DNA of 64,000 bases from Bacteroidales bacterium (GCA_021205635.1 JAJPXC010000125.1:37779-101778), one strand, 5' to 3'; counted from the stretch's first letter, positions 1 to 8,786 are shown. The notes: generated from the sequence alone by a model not told the origin. Program-made: numbers and translations.

Positions 1-2
1 CC

Positions 3-659
3 ACTGACAAGACCGGCAAGCTGTTCTCCTTCGGCTTCCTGGTGATTTTCGTGGGCGTGATGCTCTCGGTGTTCCAGCAAGCGGTGGGCATCAACGCCGT
101 GCTCTACTACGCTCCGCGCATTTTTGAGTCGATCGGCATGGCCAACCCGATGGTGCAAACCGTGATCATGGGCGTGGTCAACATCTCGTTTACGCTGGTT
201 GCTGTGTTCACCGTCGAGCGCTGGGGCCGCAAGCCATTGTTGACTTGGGGCTCGATCGGCATGGCCGTTGGCGCCTTCGGCGTGGCTCTGGCCGCATGCG
301 TCGACGTGCCGTCGGCATTCGCCGCCGTGTCGATTATGGTCTACTCGGCCGCGTTCATGTTCTCCTGGGGACCGATCTGCTGGGTGCTGATCAGCGAGAT
401 CTTCCCCAACGCCATCCGTTCCCAAGCGATCGCAATCGCCGTCGCCTTCCAGTGGGTGTTCAACTTCATCGTCAGCTCCACGTTCGTGCCGATGTACAAT
501 ATGGAGCTGGGGGCGATGGGCGTCAACTTCGGCCACTGCTTCGTCTACGCCCTCTACGGTGTGATCTGCGTGCTGGCCGCCTGGTTTGTGATCCGTCTCG
601 TCCCCGAAACCAAGGGCCGCACCCTCGAAGACATGGCCACCCTCTGGCGCAAAAAATAA
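3..659 (+). CDS. xylE: D-xylose/H+ symporter, MFS sugar porter family, 5' end cut off
   Basis: C-terminal part of an inner-membrane proton-coupled sugar transporter; the frame is open to the window edge, so the start is missing. About 218 codons remain of a family usually near 470-490 residues. Visible landmarks of the XylE/GLUT fold are FQQAVGINAVLYYAP (substrate-binding helix 7), the RWGRKP loop, SWGPICWVLISEIFPNAIR (helix 10 and the following loop) and the terminal VPETKGRTLED signature. At least five hydrophobic segments follow each other. The closest family I recognise is E. coli XylE, and xylB and xylA lie downstream on the same strand, which supports xylose as substrate. It is separated from xylB by an opposite-strand ATPase gene and has its own terminator, so it is probably transcribed apart from xylBA. 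Substrate is inferred from context; a related pentose or hexose porter is possible. Confidence 0.9.
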   Translation, partial: TDKTGKLFSFGFLVIFVGVMLSVFQQAVGINAVLYYAPRIFESIGMANPMVQTVIMGVVNISFTLVAVFTVERWGRKPLLTWGSIGMAVGAFGVALAACVDVPSAFAAVSIMVYSAAFMFSWGPICWVLISEIFPNAIRSQAIAIAVAFQWVFNFIVSSTFVPMYNMELGAMGVNFGHCFVYALYGVICVLAAWFVIRLVPETKGRTLEDMATLWRKK

Positions 660-683
660 GCCCGCCTACTTCGATGATCCTAT

Positions 684-726
684 AAAAAGGGCCTGTTAAC
701 GACACTTGTTAAAACAGGCCCTTATT
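684..726. terminator. Strong hairpin terminator between convergent genes
   Basis: Perfect 11-bp inverted repeat AAGGGCCTGTT (687-697) / AACAGGCCCTT (713-723) with a 15-nt loop, flanked by A-rich and T-rich sequence on both sides. It lies between the stop of the xylose transporter and the 3' end of the opposite-strand ATPase, so it can serve both directions. Confidence 0.8.
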
Positions 727-747
727 CTTGGAAGGAATCCAGTGGTT

Positions 748-2310
748 CTATGCGATAATCCAGGAGGTGATATTACGCTTGGACGATGAAAAGCCTACGC
801 CGATCTTGTAGACCTCGCGGCCGTCGGCGCGCCAGGGGAGGGGATAGCCTTTTTCGTCGATTTGGGCCAGGGCTTCCTCGGCGGTGCCGTCGAGCTTGAA
901 CTCGAAGATGTAAACCCGCTTGGGCGTCTGGCACAGCATGTCGATGCGCCCTCCGCTCACGGCCCGCTCGCTCTGGGTGGAGATGCCCGCCATCATGAAG
1001 AAAACGTGGATGAGTCGGTGGTAGGTCTTCTCCTTGTCCTCGTTGTCCCAGAGGTGATAGGGAATGCTGCCCAAGAGCGATTGTAGCGAGCGCATAATGG
1101 CGTCAACATCAGCATCGGCAAAGGCGTCCTTGATATCGTAGAGTTTGTTGGACATATCGACATCGTCAATGCCTATGTATTCCGGCGCGAGATATTCCAG
1201 TAGGGCTTGTTTCACCTCGGCGTTGGGATATGTGAGGGTGTATCGGTCCCCCCTCACGTCGCAGATTGTGAGGTACCCAGTTTGATAAAACAGGGGAACA
1301 GGGTTACGGCTGTTATAGATATCAGCGAGTCGGTCTCCGCTGATTTTGCTTCCATCCAAATCGGCGAGATTGTAGTGGCTATTTTTCAGGAAATCGACGA
1401 GGATTTTCGAGGTGCCCGACATGGCCCAGAAGTTGCTTAACTTCAATTTATCCAAGCAATTGACTATGCTGAATGGATTGTAAACCAGCTCGGTGGCTTC
1501 GGTAAACCTGTAACCGTCATATTGTTGACGGAGGGTTTCAATCGCTTCCTCAGGGCTTTGACCGAGTTTGGCACCCAAAGCTTCTATTTGGGGTCTGAAA
1601 TTGTCGGTAAGTTCCTCTTGGGTAAATCCGCAAATCGTGGCATACCGGGGGTCGAGCGAGATGTCGTTGAGGTTGTTGAGGCCCGAGAAGATGGTGACGT
1701 GGCGGAAACGGGCCACACCGGTGATGAATGTTAAGCGTAAACATTCGCCCAAGGCCTTAATCTGCGTGAAAAATGGGCGCAGCACGGCCGTGTTGCGCTC
1801 AAGCTGCGCCTCGTCGCGCAACACGTCGACCAAGCCCTTGTCGTACTCGTCGATTAGCACCACAACGCCCTTGCCGGAGGTCTGGTATAATTGCTCGATG
1901 AGATTGCCGAACATCAGTTCCGAATTGACGCAATCAGCTCTAACGGTTAATCCGTACCGCTCAAATTCATTGGCGACCAACACTTTCAGGCCTTCCTCAA
2001 GTTTCGTTTCCGTAGCCGCCGAGATGCGCGACAGGTCGAGACGGATTACCGGACGTGGTGTCCAGTCCTTCTCAAGATCCATAATGGCCAATCCCTCGAA
2101 AAGCTCCTTCTTGCCCTCGAAATAGGCCTGCATGGTGTCGAGCAGAAGGCTTTTGCCGAAACGCCGCGGGCGCGACAAGAAATAGGCGTAAGGCCGTTGC
2201 GTCAACTCGTAAATTAAGGCTGTTTTGTCAACATACGACATGCCTTGGTTGCGAATTGTAGCGAAGCTCTGAATGCCGATGGGCATTATTTGGGGATTAC
2301 GGGGTATCAT
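748..2310 (-). CDS. AAA-ATPase-like / PD-(D/E)XK nuclease-like protein
   Basis: A 520-residue protein of the family common in gut Bacteroidota that joins an AAA-ATPase-like domain (PF09820 type) to a C-terminal PD-(D/E)XK nuclease-like domain (PF08011/DUF1703 type). Seen directly: the N-terminal MPIGIQSFATIR...YVDKT block, a Walker A-like RPRRFGKSLLL, VVLIDEYDKGL as Walker B, and near the C-terminus GRIDML followed by YIFEFK, the D...ExK spacing of the nuclease fold. The biological role is not established; these genes occur in many copies per genome and have been suggested to be mobile or defence-linked. A second Met nine codons in (start 2286) directly precedes the conserved PIGIQSF block and could be the true start. 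It sits opposite to, and between, xylE and xylB, so it looks like an insertion into a xyl locus. It has its own promoter. Confidence 0.85.
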   Translation of the reverse strand: MIPRNPQIMPIGIQSFATIRNQGMSYVDKTALIYELTQRPYAYFLSRPRRFGKSLLLDTMQAYFEGKKELFEGLAIMDLEKDWTPRPVIRLDLSRISAATETKLEEGLKVLVANEFERYGLTVRADCVNSELMFGNLIEQLYQTSGKGVVVLIDEYDKGLVDVLRDEAQLERNTAVLRPFFTQIKALGECLRLTFITGVARFRHVTIFSGLNNLNDISLDPRYATICGFTQEELTDNFRPQIEALGAKLGQSPEEAIETLRQQYDGYRFTEATELVYNPFSIVNCLDKLKLSNFWAMSGTSKILVDFLKNSHYNLADLDGSKISGDRLADIYNSRNPVPLFYQTGYLTICDVRGDRYTLTYPNAEVKQALLEYLAPEYIGIDDVDMSNKLYDIKDAFADADVDAIMRSLQSLLGSIPYHLWDNEDKEKTYHRLIHVFFMMAGISTQSERAVSGGRIDMLCQTPKRVYIFEFKLDGTAEEALAQIDEKGYPLPWRADGREVYKIGVGFSSSKRNITSWIIA

Positions 2311-2331
2311 GGCCGTTAGTGTTAGTTACCG

Positions 2332-2362
2332 CAAAGATACAAATTTCCTTTGTTATCTTCAA
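2332..2362 (-). promoter_or_regulatory. Bacteroidota-type promoter for the ATPase gene
   Basis: On the minus strand TATCTTTG (2339 down to 2332) matches the -7 consensus TAnnTTTG, and TTGA at 2362-2359 sits 19 bases upstream as a partial -33 box. The predicted leader is only about 15 nt. Confidence 0.6.
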
Positions 2363-2498
2363 TTTTTTGTGGAACGGAACATAAATACGTAATTTTCGTG
2401 GTGTCAAATGTACCGAATATTAGGTAGCGGAAAAAGAAGCTTCTGATGGCACATGCGCTCATCGCGTGGAGGGAGTTTTTCGTTATATTAGGGCGCAT

Positions 2499-2606
2499 GC
2501 AACATTTTGGGGGGTGGTTAGCAACATTTTTTGAGGGACGGTTACAAGGGGGAAAGGCGTGTGCAACATATTGTTGGGGCGTGGCGGGGGAATCGCGCGA
2601 ACTTTG
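2499..2606 (+). promoter_or_regulatory. Putative xyl control region: three phased GCAACAT repeats and a weak -7 box
   Basis: GCAACATTTT occurs at 2499-2508 and 2521-2530 and as GCAACATATT at 2563-2572; each copy is followed by a G-rich run. The offsets of 22 and 42 bp are close to two and four helical turns, as expected for operators on one face of the DNA. GAACTTTG (2599-2606) is a near-match to the -7 element 23 bases before the xylB start. The rest of the gap 2311-2629 holds only the minus-strand promoter of the ATPase gene; I see no other gene in it. Confidence 0.4.
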
Positions 2607-2629
2607 CGGTGTAAGAAAACGTAATCGCT

Positions 2630-4096
2630 ATGTATCTACTTGGAATAGACCTGGGGAGTTCCTCGGTGAAGGTGTCTCTCGTCAACGCTCAAACGGGGCG
2701 CGTGGTGGCCGACGCCCACGCTCCCACCACCGAGGCTCCAATCAAGGCGCTAAAGCCTGGTTGGGCCGAGCAGTCGCCCGCCGACTGGTGGAAATATTTT
2801 AAATCGGCCCTGGCCAGGGTCCTGGCCGAGGCTCGTGTCGACCCGGCGTCGATCAAGGCCATCGGCATTTCCTATCAGATGCACGGTCTGGTAGCTGTCG
2901 ACCGTGACGGCCACGTGTTGCGCGACGCCATCATCTGGTGCGACTCGCGTGGCGTGCCCTACGGCGACCGCGCTTGGCGCGAACTGGGTCCCGACCGCCT
3001 GCTCCCCCATCTGCTCAACTCCCCTGGCAACTTCACAGCCGCCAAATTGGCATGGGTGAAAGAGAACGAGCCTGCGCTGTTCGAGAAAATCCACAAGGTG
3101 ATGCTCCCCGGTGACTATCTGGCTTGGCGACTCACCGGCGAACTGTGCACCAATCCCGAGGGATTGTCGGAATACATGCTCTGGGACTTCCAGGACGACG
3201 TTCCCGCACGGTTCCTTCTCGACTATTACGGCATCCCCGCAAGCGTGCTCCCAAGGGTGCAACCAACCTTTAGCGAGCAAGGTCGCTTGACCGCCGCCGC
3301 TGCTGCAGAGCTTGGCCTTAAGGAGGGCACTCCCGTAACATATCGCGCCGGCGACCAGCCCAACAACGCCCTGTCGCTCAACGTGTTCGAACCGGGGCAA
3401 GTGGCTTCCACCGCCGGCACCTCGGGCGTGGTGTACGGCATCAATGGCAAGGTGGCTTACGACTCCCTGTCGCGCGTCAACTCCTTTGCCCACGTCAACC
3501 ACACGGCCCAGGCGCCACGCATCGGTGTGATGACCTGCATCAACGGCACCGGCTGCCTCAACTCCTGGCTCCATCGCAACGTGGCCCCCGACCTCGGTTA
3601 TCCCGAAATGAACGAGTTGGCAGCCAAAGTTCCCGCCGGTAGCGACGGTGTCACCATCCTACCTTGGGGCAACGGCGCCGAGCGCGTGCTCAGCAACGAC
3701 AACCCCGGCTGTTCCATCCACGGCCTCGACTTCAACCGTCACACCCGCGCTCATGTGCTGCGAGCCGCCCAGGAGGGTATCGTGTTTGCCTTCATGCACG
3801 GCATCGAGATCATGAAGGGAATGGGCATGGCCGTAGACACCATCCACGCTGGCCACGCCAACATGTTCCTGTCGCCGATATTCCGCCAGACACTGGCCGA
3901 CGTCTCGGGCGCCCGCATCCTGCTTCTCGACACCGACGGTGCCGCGGGAGCCGCCAAGGGCGCTGGCATCGGAGCCGGCATCTACTCCTCGCCCGCCGAG
4001 GCCTTCGCCACCCTCCAATCGGTGGCCACCATCGAGCCGGGCCCCAACGCCGCGGCCACCAAGGAAGCCTACCACCGCTGGCGCTCCCACCTTTAG
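2630..4096 (+). CDS. xylB: Xylulokinase (FGGY carbohydrate kinase)
   Basis: Cytoplasmic kinase that phosphorylates D-xylulose to D-xylulose 5-phosphate with ATP, feeding the pentose phosphate pathway. The 488-residue length fits XylB. The N-terminal LLGIDLGSSSVKVSLV phosphate-binding loop, SYQMHGLVAVD (sugar-binding region) and YRAGDQPNNAL near residue 243 (catalytic Asp region) are all present. The C-terminal domain has VFAFMHGIEIM and an Ala/Gly-rich GAAGAAKGAGIGAG segment typical of the FGGY ATPase half. It is followed 99 bp later by xylA on the same strand, so the two form an isomerase/kinase operon. The stop codon TAG shares its last base with a heptamer repeat. Start chosen at the ATG directly before the conserved LLGIDLG. 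Confidence 0.95.
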   Translation: MYLLGIDLGSSSVKVSLVNAQTGRVVADAHAPTTEAPIKALKPGWAEQSPADWWKYFKSALARVLAEARVDPASIKAIGISYQMHGLVAVDRDGHVLRDAIIWCDSRGVPYGDRAWRELGPDRLLPHLLNSPGNFTAAKLAWVKENEPALFEKIHKVMLPGDYLAWRLTGELCTNPEGLSEYMLWDFQDDVPARFLLDYYGIPASVLPRVQPTFSEQGRLTAAAAAELGLKEGTPVTYRAGDQPNNALSLNVFEPGQVASTAGTSGVVYGINGKVAYDSLSRVNSFAHVNHTAQAPRIGVMTCINGTGCLNSWLHRNVAPDLGYPEMNELAAKVPAGSDGVTILPWGNGAERVLSNDNPGCSIHGLDFNRHTRAHVLRAAQEGIVFAFMHGIEIMKGMGMAVDTIHAGHANMFLSPIFRQTLADVSGARILLLDTDGAAGAAKGAGIGAGIYSSPAEAFATLQSVATIEPGPNAAATKEAYHRWRSHL

Positions 4097-4137
4097 TTTA
4101 AAGTTTAAGGTTTAAGGTTTAAAGTTTAAGGTTTAAA
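4096..4137. repeat. Six tandem heptamers GTTTAAR directly at the xylB stop
   Basis: Six uninterrupted copies of GTTTAAA/GTTTAAG (42 bp) begin on the last base of the xylB stop codon and occupy nearly half of the xylB-xylA spacer. They are followed by a pyrimidine-rich tract (CCTTTCCTCCTTTCCTCC). The TTTAAA core is self-complementary, so the tract may fold weakly. Confidence 0.9.
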
Positions 4138-4195
4138 GCTTTAATCCTTTCCTCCTTTCCTCCTTTAAAAAATCTCAACCAAAAAACTTAATAAA

Positions 4196-5506
4196 ATGAA
4201 AACCTATTTCCCTGAAATCGAGAAAATTAAATTTGAGGGCACTGAGAGCTATAATCCCATGGCCTTCCGTTACTACGACGCCGAGCGCGTGGTGCTTGGC
4301 AAAAAGATGAAAGACTGGCTGCGCTTTGCAATGGCATGGTGGCATACACTCTGCGCCGAAGGTGGCGACCAGTTTGGTGGGGGCACTAAGAAGTTCCCCT
4401 GGAACGAAGGTACCGACGCCCTTACCATCGCCAAGCAGAAAGCCGACGCCGGCTTTGAGATCATGCAAAAGCTTGGTATCGAGTACTTCTGCTTCCACGA
4501 CGTTGACCTCATCAGCGAGGGCGACAACGTGGAGGAGTACGAGAAAAACATGAAGGAGATCGTCGCCTACATCAAGGAGAAGATGGCCCAAACCGGCATC
4601 AAGAACCTGTGGGGCACCGCCAACGTCTTCGGTCACGTTCGCTACATGAACGGCGCCGCCACCAACCCCGACTTCGACGTCGTTGCCCGCGCCGCTGTAC
4701 AGATCAAGAACGCCATCGACGCCACTATCGCCCTCGGCGGTGAGAACTACGTGTTCTGGGGAGGCCGCGAGGGCTACATGTCGCTCCTCAACACCGACCA
4801 AAAGCGTGAGAAAGAGCACCTCGCACGCATGCTCACCATGGCCCGCGACTACGCCCGCGCTCATGGTTTTAAGGGCACCTTCCTGATCGAGCCCAAGCCC
4901 ATGGAGCCCTCGAAGCACCAATACGACGTCGACACCGAGACCGTTATCGGCTTCCTGCGCCAGCATGGCCTCGACAAGGACTTCAAGGTGAACATCGAGG
5001 TGAACCACGCCACCCTGGCCGGTCACACCTTCGAGCACGAGTTGGCAGTGGCTGTTGACAACGGTATGCTCGGCTCAATCGACGCCAACCGCGGCGACTA
5101 CCAGAACGGCTGGGACACCGACCAGTTCCCCATCGACAACTACGAGTTGACCCAAGCCATGATGCAGATTATCCGCAACGACGGACTCGGCACCGGTGGC
5201 ACCAACTTCGACGCCAAGACCCGCCGCAATTCCACCGACCTTGAGGACATATTCATCGCCCACATCTCGGGCATGGATGCCATGGCACACGCTCTGCTCT
5301 GCGCCGCCGACGTGCTCGAGAAATCGCCTTATAAGAAGATGTTGCACGACCGCTACGCGTCGTTCGACTCAGGCAAAGGCAAGGAGTTTGAGGAGGGCAA
5401 ATTGACCCTCGAGCAGCTTGCCGCCATCGGTCGCGACGTCAACGAGCCCGTCACCACCTCCGGCAAGCAGGAGCTCTATGAGGCCATCATCAACATGTAC
5501 GCCTAA
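4196..5506 (+). CDS. xylA: Xylose isomerase, class II
   Basis: Metal-dependent isomerase converting D-xylose to D-xylulose in the cytoplasm. The 436 residues match class II enzymes. Catalytic H101 and D104 lie in FCFHDVDL, and the metal/substrate region reads [15 protein letters not shown], followed by [17 protein letters not shown] and the GSIDANRGD metal motif. VFWGGREGY is the usual signature. It forms an operon with xylB upstream. Part of this gene (codons 56-94) is duplicated as a diverged fragment at 14573-14701, about 9 kb away, after the restriction-modification island. Downstream lies a large GC-rich hairpin. Confidence 0.97.
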   Translation: MKTYFPEIEKIKFEGTESYNPMAFRYYDAERVVLGKKMKDWLRFAMAWWHTLCAEGGDQFGGGTKKFPWNEGTDALTIAKQKADAGFEIMQKLGIEYFCFHDVDLISEGDNVEEYEKNMKEIVAYIKEKMAQTGIKNLWGTANVFGHVRYMNGAATNPDFDVVARAAVQIKNAIDATIALGGENYVFWGGREGYMSLLNTDQKREKEHLARMLTMARDYARAHGFKGTFLIEPKPMEPSKHQYDVDTETVIGFLRQHGLDKDFKVNIEVNHATLAGHTFEHELAVAVDNGMLGSIDANRGDYQNGWDTDQFPIDNYELTQAMMQIIRNDGLGTGGTNFDAKTRRNSTDLEDIFIAHISGMDAMAHALLCAADVLEKSPYKKMLHDRYASFDSGKGKEFEEGKLTLEQLAAIGRDVNEPVTTSGKQELYEAIINMYA

Positions 5507-5560
5507 ATTTTGGTTCTTCCGTTAGATGTACTACTCCCCATTTTTTGGACTAAACCCTAA

Positions 5561-5612
5561 GGGGGTGCGCGCACGCACACAATTATATATAAGTGCGCGT
5601 GCGCCCACCCCC
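5561..5612. terminator. Large GC-rich hairpin with alternating purine-pyrimidine arms
   Basis: Left arm GGGGGTGCGCGCACGCAC (5561-5578), 14-nt AT-rich loop, right arm GTGCGCGTGCGCCCACCCCC (5593-5612); the arms pair almost completely with a 2-nt offset. There is no U-tract. It lies between convergent xylA and the ATPase gene, so it may block transcription both ways. The alternating GC/GT arms could also adopt Z-DNA (inference). Confidence 0.55.
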
Positions 5613-5664
5613 TCGTGTCACCAAAATAAGGCTAAAAACTTCCTCAATCTATGACCCGTTGAGT

Positions 5665-6849
5665 TCAATACAGCAGCCCGAACATCCACAAGGGAATCTT
5701 GTTGCCGAAGCCCATATCAATGTCATCGGCCGCAACATAGCTGTTGGACATATCCTTGATCTGTTCAAAGGATTTATCTTTGCCGCCAACCTCCACCGTC
5801 CACTGGTCATCAATCAAGAAGTCACCCTTGTTAGGCATAAAAAGCTTGTGGCCTTGGGAAAGCTGAGAAGCGAAAAAGGTTTCTCTCACTGTGCCGGTGT
5901 TCTCATTCCCAAATGCATAAATGATATTCGTATTGTCAAAGAGGATCTTTTCAGGCTTACCCAGTGCCGCATAAGAGTCCTTGGCACGTAGATTCCGCGT
6001 AACGCCAGCACTTGCGATAAGTTGGATGAGTTTCAGCAATGTGTTGCGATTGGTTTCAAGCTTTCGGCACAAATCCGTGATGTTGAGCGTATATGGGTTG
6101 TCGTGAGCCAACACCGAGAGAAAGCTCTTGATTTTGTATCGCGAAGCCAGGTCGATATCGCTAACGGTTGGTATCTCAGAGTCAATGATATTGTCGATGA
6201 TATGTTGTATCCGGTCATAGAAACGTCCTCCCTTCTCTTTGAAGAAAGGATAATATCCTCTTTGAAGGTACTGCTCAAACCATGGCAGGATAGTGATGCT
6301 CGGGAAAGTTTCCGCGGCTATATCGACATGATTTTGGAACAGCGTTTCCAGCGATACAGGTTGCCAATCGATCACTTTGTTTATTTTAAGATACTCACGG
6401 AAGGACAATCCTCGCAGTTCATACATAATATGCCTACGGGAAAGATCTCCTTTGGCCGATTGGGCAAGGTTGAGCATCGAGGAACCAGAAACCACCAGAT
6501 TCAAGGGGTAAAAATCATAGATGTTTTTTACCTCTTGTTCCCAGTTTGGATACTTATGCACCTCGTCCAAGAAAAGATGCGTACCCCCGTGCAAGGCAAA
6601 ATATTCGGCAATTTCAAGCAAGTGGTGGTTGGCGAACCAAATGTGATCCAACGACAAGTACAAGGCTTTCCCGCTCTTTGGGAACGCTTGTTTCATTCGC
6701 TGAAGCATGAGGGTGGTTTTCCCCACTCCCTTAGGGCCCTTAATGACTATCAATTTAGCTTCCCAATCGATTTCATTATAAAGATAGCGGGTGAAACCAA
6801 GACTGGTGTCCGACACCTTCCATTTCGAGATTCTAAACAAATTCTCCAT
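5665..6849 (-). CDS. AAA_14 / DUF4143 family ATP-binding protein
   Basis: A 394-residue P-loop ATPase of the AAA_14 (PF13173) plus DUF4143 (PF13635) family. Walker A is GPKGVGKTT near residues 39-47 and Walker B is HLFLDEVHKYPNWE, the family hallmark. VSGSSMLNL and LSFREYLKI follow as in relatives. The C-terminal half carries a winged-helix-like stretch (DLCRKLETNRNTLLKLIQLI) and ends in a DUF4143 domain with FLIDDQWTVEVGGK. The cellular role of this family is not known; multiple copies per genome are usual in gut Bacteroidota. It has its own promoter and, unusually for this phylum, an AAAGGAG Shine-Dalgarno-like sequence 5 bases before the ATG. It is more AT-rich than xylA and probably marks the left part of the accessory island. 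Confidence 0.88.
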   Translation of the reverse strand: MENLFRISKWKVSDTSLGFTRYLYNEIDWEAKLIVIKGPKGVGKTTLMLQRMKQAFPKSGKALYLSLDHIWFANHHLLEIAEYFALHGGTHLFLDEVHKYPNWEQEVKNIYDFYPLNLVVSGSSMLNLAQSAKGDLSRRHIMYELRGLSFREYLKINKVIDWQPVSLETLFQNHVDIAAETFPSITILPWFEQYLQRGYYPFFKEKGGRFYDRIQHIIDNIIDSEIPTVSDIDLASRYKIKSFLSVLAHDNPYTLNITDLCRKLETNRNTLLKLIQLIASAGVTRNLRAKDSYAALGKPEKILFDNTNIIYAFGNENTGTVRETFFASQLSQGHKLFMPNKGDFLIDDQWTVEVGGKDKSFEQIKDMSNSYVAADDIDMGFGNKIPLWMFGLLY

Positions 6850-6865
6850 ATCAGCTCCTTTGCCG

Positions 6866-6873
6866 CAAAGTTA
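6866..6873 (-). promoter_or_regulatory. -7 promoter box for the AAA_14 ATPase gene
   Basis: TAACTTTG on the minus strand (6873 down to 6866) fits TAnnTTTG exactly; the -33 region is weak. The predicted leader is about 15 nt and contains AAAGGAG. Confidence 0.55.
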
Positions 6874-7073
6874 GTAAATTTCTTGAAAATACATAAATTA
6901 AATTACGAAAATATTGCGAAAATTCGTAATTTGAATTACGAAAATCGAGAAATAAAACGTAACTACTGTTATTAATCACGCATCAAGATTAACAGATATA
7001 CGCCTCTGGTGCTATTCATTTTCTTAACATCTTTTTAACTGCCTGCGCGCCACGTGTCGCGCACCCCCCGCGT

Positions 7074-7135
7074 TATCTTTGCCCAAATTTATCGGGCTGC
7101 AATCCCCATCTGCTCGTTAAATTTAGTTATCTTTG
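7074..7135 (+). promoter_or_regulatory. Two tandem TATCTTTG -7 boxes before hsdM
   Basis: TATCTTTG occurs at 7074-7081 and again at 7128-7135, both exact TAnnTTTG matches, 85 and 31 bases before the hsdM ATG. Neither has a clear TTTG at -33. Two start points may set the level of the restriction-modification operon. In the remaining gap (6874-7073) the DNA is AT-rich with repeated AATTACGAAAAT-like words and no gene that I can support. Confidence 0.5.
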
Positions 7136-7165
7136 CATTGAAATAAACCATGAATCAAATTCCCT

Positions 7166-8701
7166 ATGGCCAAGAAAACTAAAAACACCGAATCCAACAA
7201 GTCAATCGAGCAAATGCTGTGGGATAGCGCGAACGTGCTCCGGGGGAATCTCGACGCCGCCGAATATAAATCAGTGGTGCTTGGGTTGGTGTTCCTGAAA
7301 TATATCAACGACTGTTTTATCGCCAAGTACAACGAGCTGGTTGCCGAGGGCGACGGCTTCGAGGAGGATCCCGACGAGTATATCGGCGACAACATCTTTT
7401 TCGTGGAGCCGGAGGCACGATGGAGCACAATAGCCGAATCATCACTAAAAGCCGAAATAGGCACGGTGATCGACACCGCGATGGAAGCCCTCGAGCGCAA
7501 GAACAAGCAGCTTAAAGGTATTCTCCCCAAAAACTATGCCCGACCCGAGCTGGACAAACGCCGACTTGGCAACGTGGTGGATATTTTCAACAACTTGCGT
7601 TTCGACGGCCGTGAGGCTCGAGATGTGTTGGGCCGCGTCTACGAATACTTCCTTGGCGAGTTTGCGCGAGAGGAGGGAAAGAAGGGCGGCGAATTTTACA
7701 CGCCATCATGTGTGGTGCGCACCATAGTGGAGGTCATCCAGCCTTACAAGGGTAAGATCTTTGACCCGGCGTGCGGCTCGGGCGGTATGTTCGTGCAATC
7801 GTCGAAATTCATCGAGCGTCACCAAGGGAATATCAATAATATATCGGTATATGGCCAGGAGCTTAACAGCAACACCTGGCGCTTGGCGCAGATGAACCTC
7901 GCTATCCGCGGGATTGAGGCCAACTTCGGAGCGTCGTACGCCGACTCGTTCCACGACGACCAGCATCCCTTCCTGAAGGCCGACTTCGTGATGGCTAATC
8001 CGCCGTTCAACATCTCCAATTGGGGAGGTGACCAACTTCGTGACGACCCCCGCTGGCAATACGGCATTCCTCCCGAGGGCAACGCCAACTTCGCTTGGAT
8101 GCAGCATATGCTCTACCACTTGTCGGATCACGGGCGCATCGGCTTGGTGCTGGCCAACGGCTCTCTGTCGTCGCAGCAAGGCACCGAGGGGGAGATACGC
8201 AAGAACATCCTGCTGGCCGACCTTGTGGAGGGAATCGTGGCGATGCCCTCACAGTTGTTCTACAACGTGCAGATTCCCTGCTGCCTTTGGTTCTTGTCCA
8301 AGAAGAAAGCCCAGCCTGGCAAGACGCTGTTCATCGACGCCCGAAATATGGGCTACATGAAGGATCGCACCCATCGCGAGCTCTCGTGCGGAGAGGAATC
8401 GGAGGATCATGGCAACGACATCGGTCGCATAGCCGAGACTTTTGAGCGTTTCCGCAACGGCACCTTCGAGCCAGAAAAAGGCTACTCCGCAGTCGCCACC
8501 ACAGATGAGATCGCCGCGCAGGATTATATCCTCACCCCGGGCCGCTACGTGGGGATCGCCGAGGTAAAGGACGACGGCGAGCCGTTTCAGGAGAAGATGG
8601 AGCGGCTGACGGCCGAGCTCTCCGACCTGTTCGCCCAGTCGCACGCCCTCGAGGATGAAATTCGCCGGCAGTTAGCTTCCATAGGGTTTACCTTGAAGTA
8701 A
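7166..8701 (+). CDS. hsdM: Type I restriction-modification system, N6-adenine methyltransferase subunit M
   Basis: Modification subunit that, with HsdS, transfers methyl groups from S-adenosylmethionine to adenine in the recognition site; M2S also forms the core of the R2M2S restriction complex. 511 residues. The N-terminal HsdM_N region reads LWDSANVLRGNLDAAEYK...GLVFLKYINDCF, motif I is DPACGSGG (from residue 200), and the catalytic motif IV is NPPF (278-281). LGRVYEYFLGEFA and GGEFYTP are standard HsdM landmarks. It is the first gene of the operon. The start is the ATG giving MAKKTKN; an ATG at 7150 is out of frame. GC content is like the chromosome, unlike hsdS. Confidence 0.97.
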   Translation: MAKKTKNTESNKSIEQMLWDSANVLRGNLDAAEYKSVVLGLVFLKYINDCFIAKYNELVAEGDGFEEDPDEYIGDNIFFVEPEARWSTIAESSLKAEIGTVIDTAMEALERKNKQLKGILPKNYARPELDKRRLGNVVDIFNNLRFDGREARDVLGRVYEYFLGEFAREEGKKGGEFYTPSCVVRTIVEVIQPYKGKIFDPACGSGGMFVQSSKFIERHQGNINNISVYGQELNSNTWRLAQMNLAIRGIEANFGASYADSFHDDQHPFLKADFVMANPPFNISNWGGDQLRDDPRWQYGIPPEGNANFAWMQHMLYHLSDHGRIGLVLANGSLSSQQGTEGEIRKNILLADLVEGIVAMPSQLFYNVQIPCCLWFLSKKKAQPGKTLFIDARNMGYMKDRTHRELSCGEESEDHGNDIGRIAETFERFRNGTFEPEKGYSAVATTDEIAAQDYILTPGRYVGIAEVKDDGEPFQEKMERLTAELSDLFAQSHALEDEIRRQLASIGFTLK

Positions 8702-8704
8702 AGC

Positions 8705-8767
8705 ATGTGCTCCAAATCCTCCACAGGTTGTGGAACAATTAACTACTTTATCCAAACCTCCCGCTAA
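8705..8767 (+). other. Short frame ending like hsdS (possible hsdS 3' remnant)
   Basis: A 20-codon frame ends FIQTSR-stop, with its TAA inside the repeated junction block. The last bases (CAAACnnnCCGCTAA) match the true hsdS end at 10466-10480 (QTDR-stop). I read it as the tail of a lost hsdS copy rather than a gene; too short to be sure. Confidence 0.35.
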
Positions 8768-8786
8768 ATTCTCATTTATGGAAGAG
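8761..8786 (+). repeat. Junction repeat copy 1 (before the DUF1016 pseudogene)
   Basis: Contains CTAAATTCTCATTTATGG and continues with AAGAG. Its 26 bases are identical to copy 3 (10474-10499). It includes the stop of an upstream remnant and the ATG-GAA-GAG start of the next gene. Confidence 0.9.

Noticed and set aside
4096..4137. CRISPR-like repeats here and at 26046, 37684 and 37815
   Set aside because: The units are contiguous 7-mers without spacers, and no cas genes are present.
8721..8733. CCACAGGTTGTGG hairpin after hsdM
   Set aside because: Very short stem inside a likely gene remnant; no U-tract and the operon continues.
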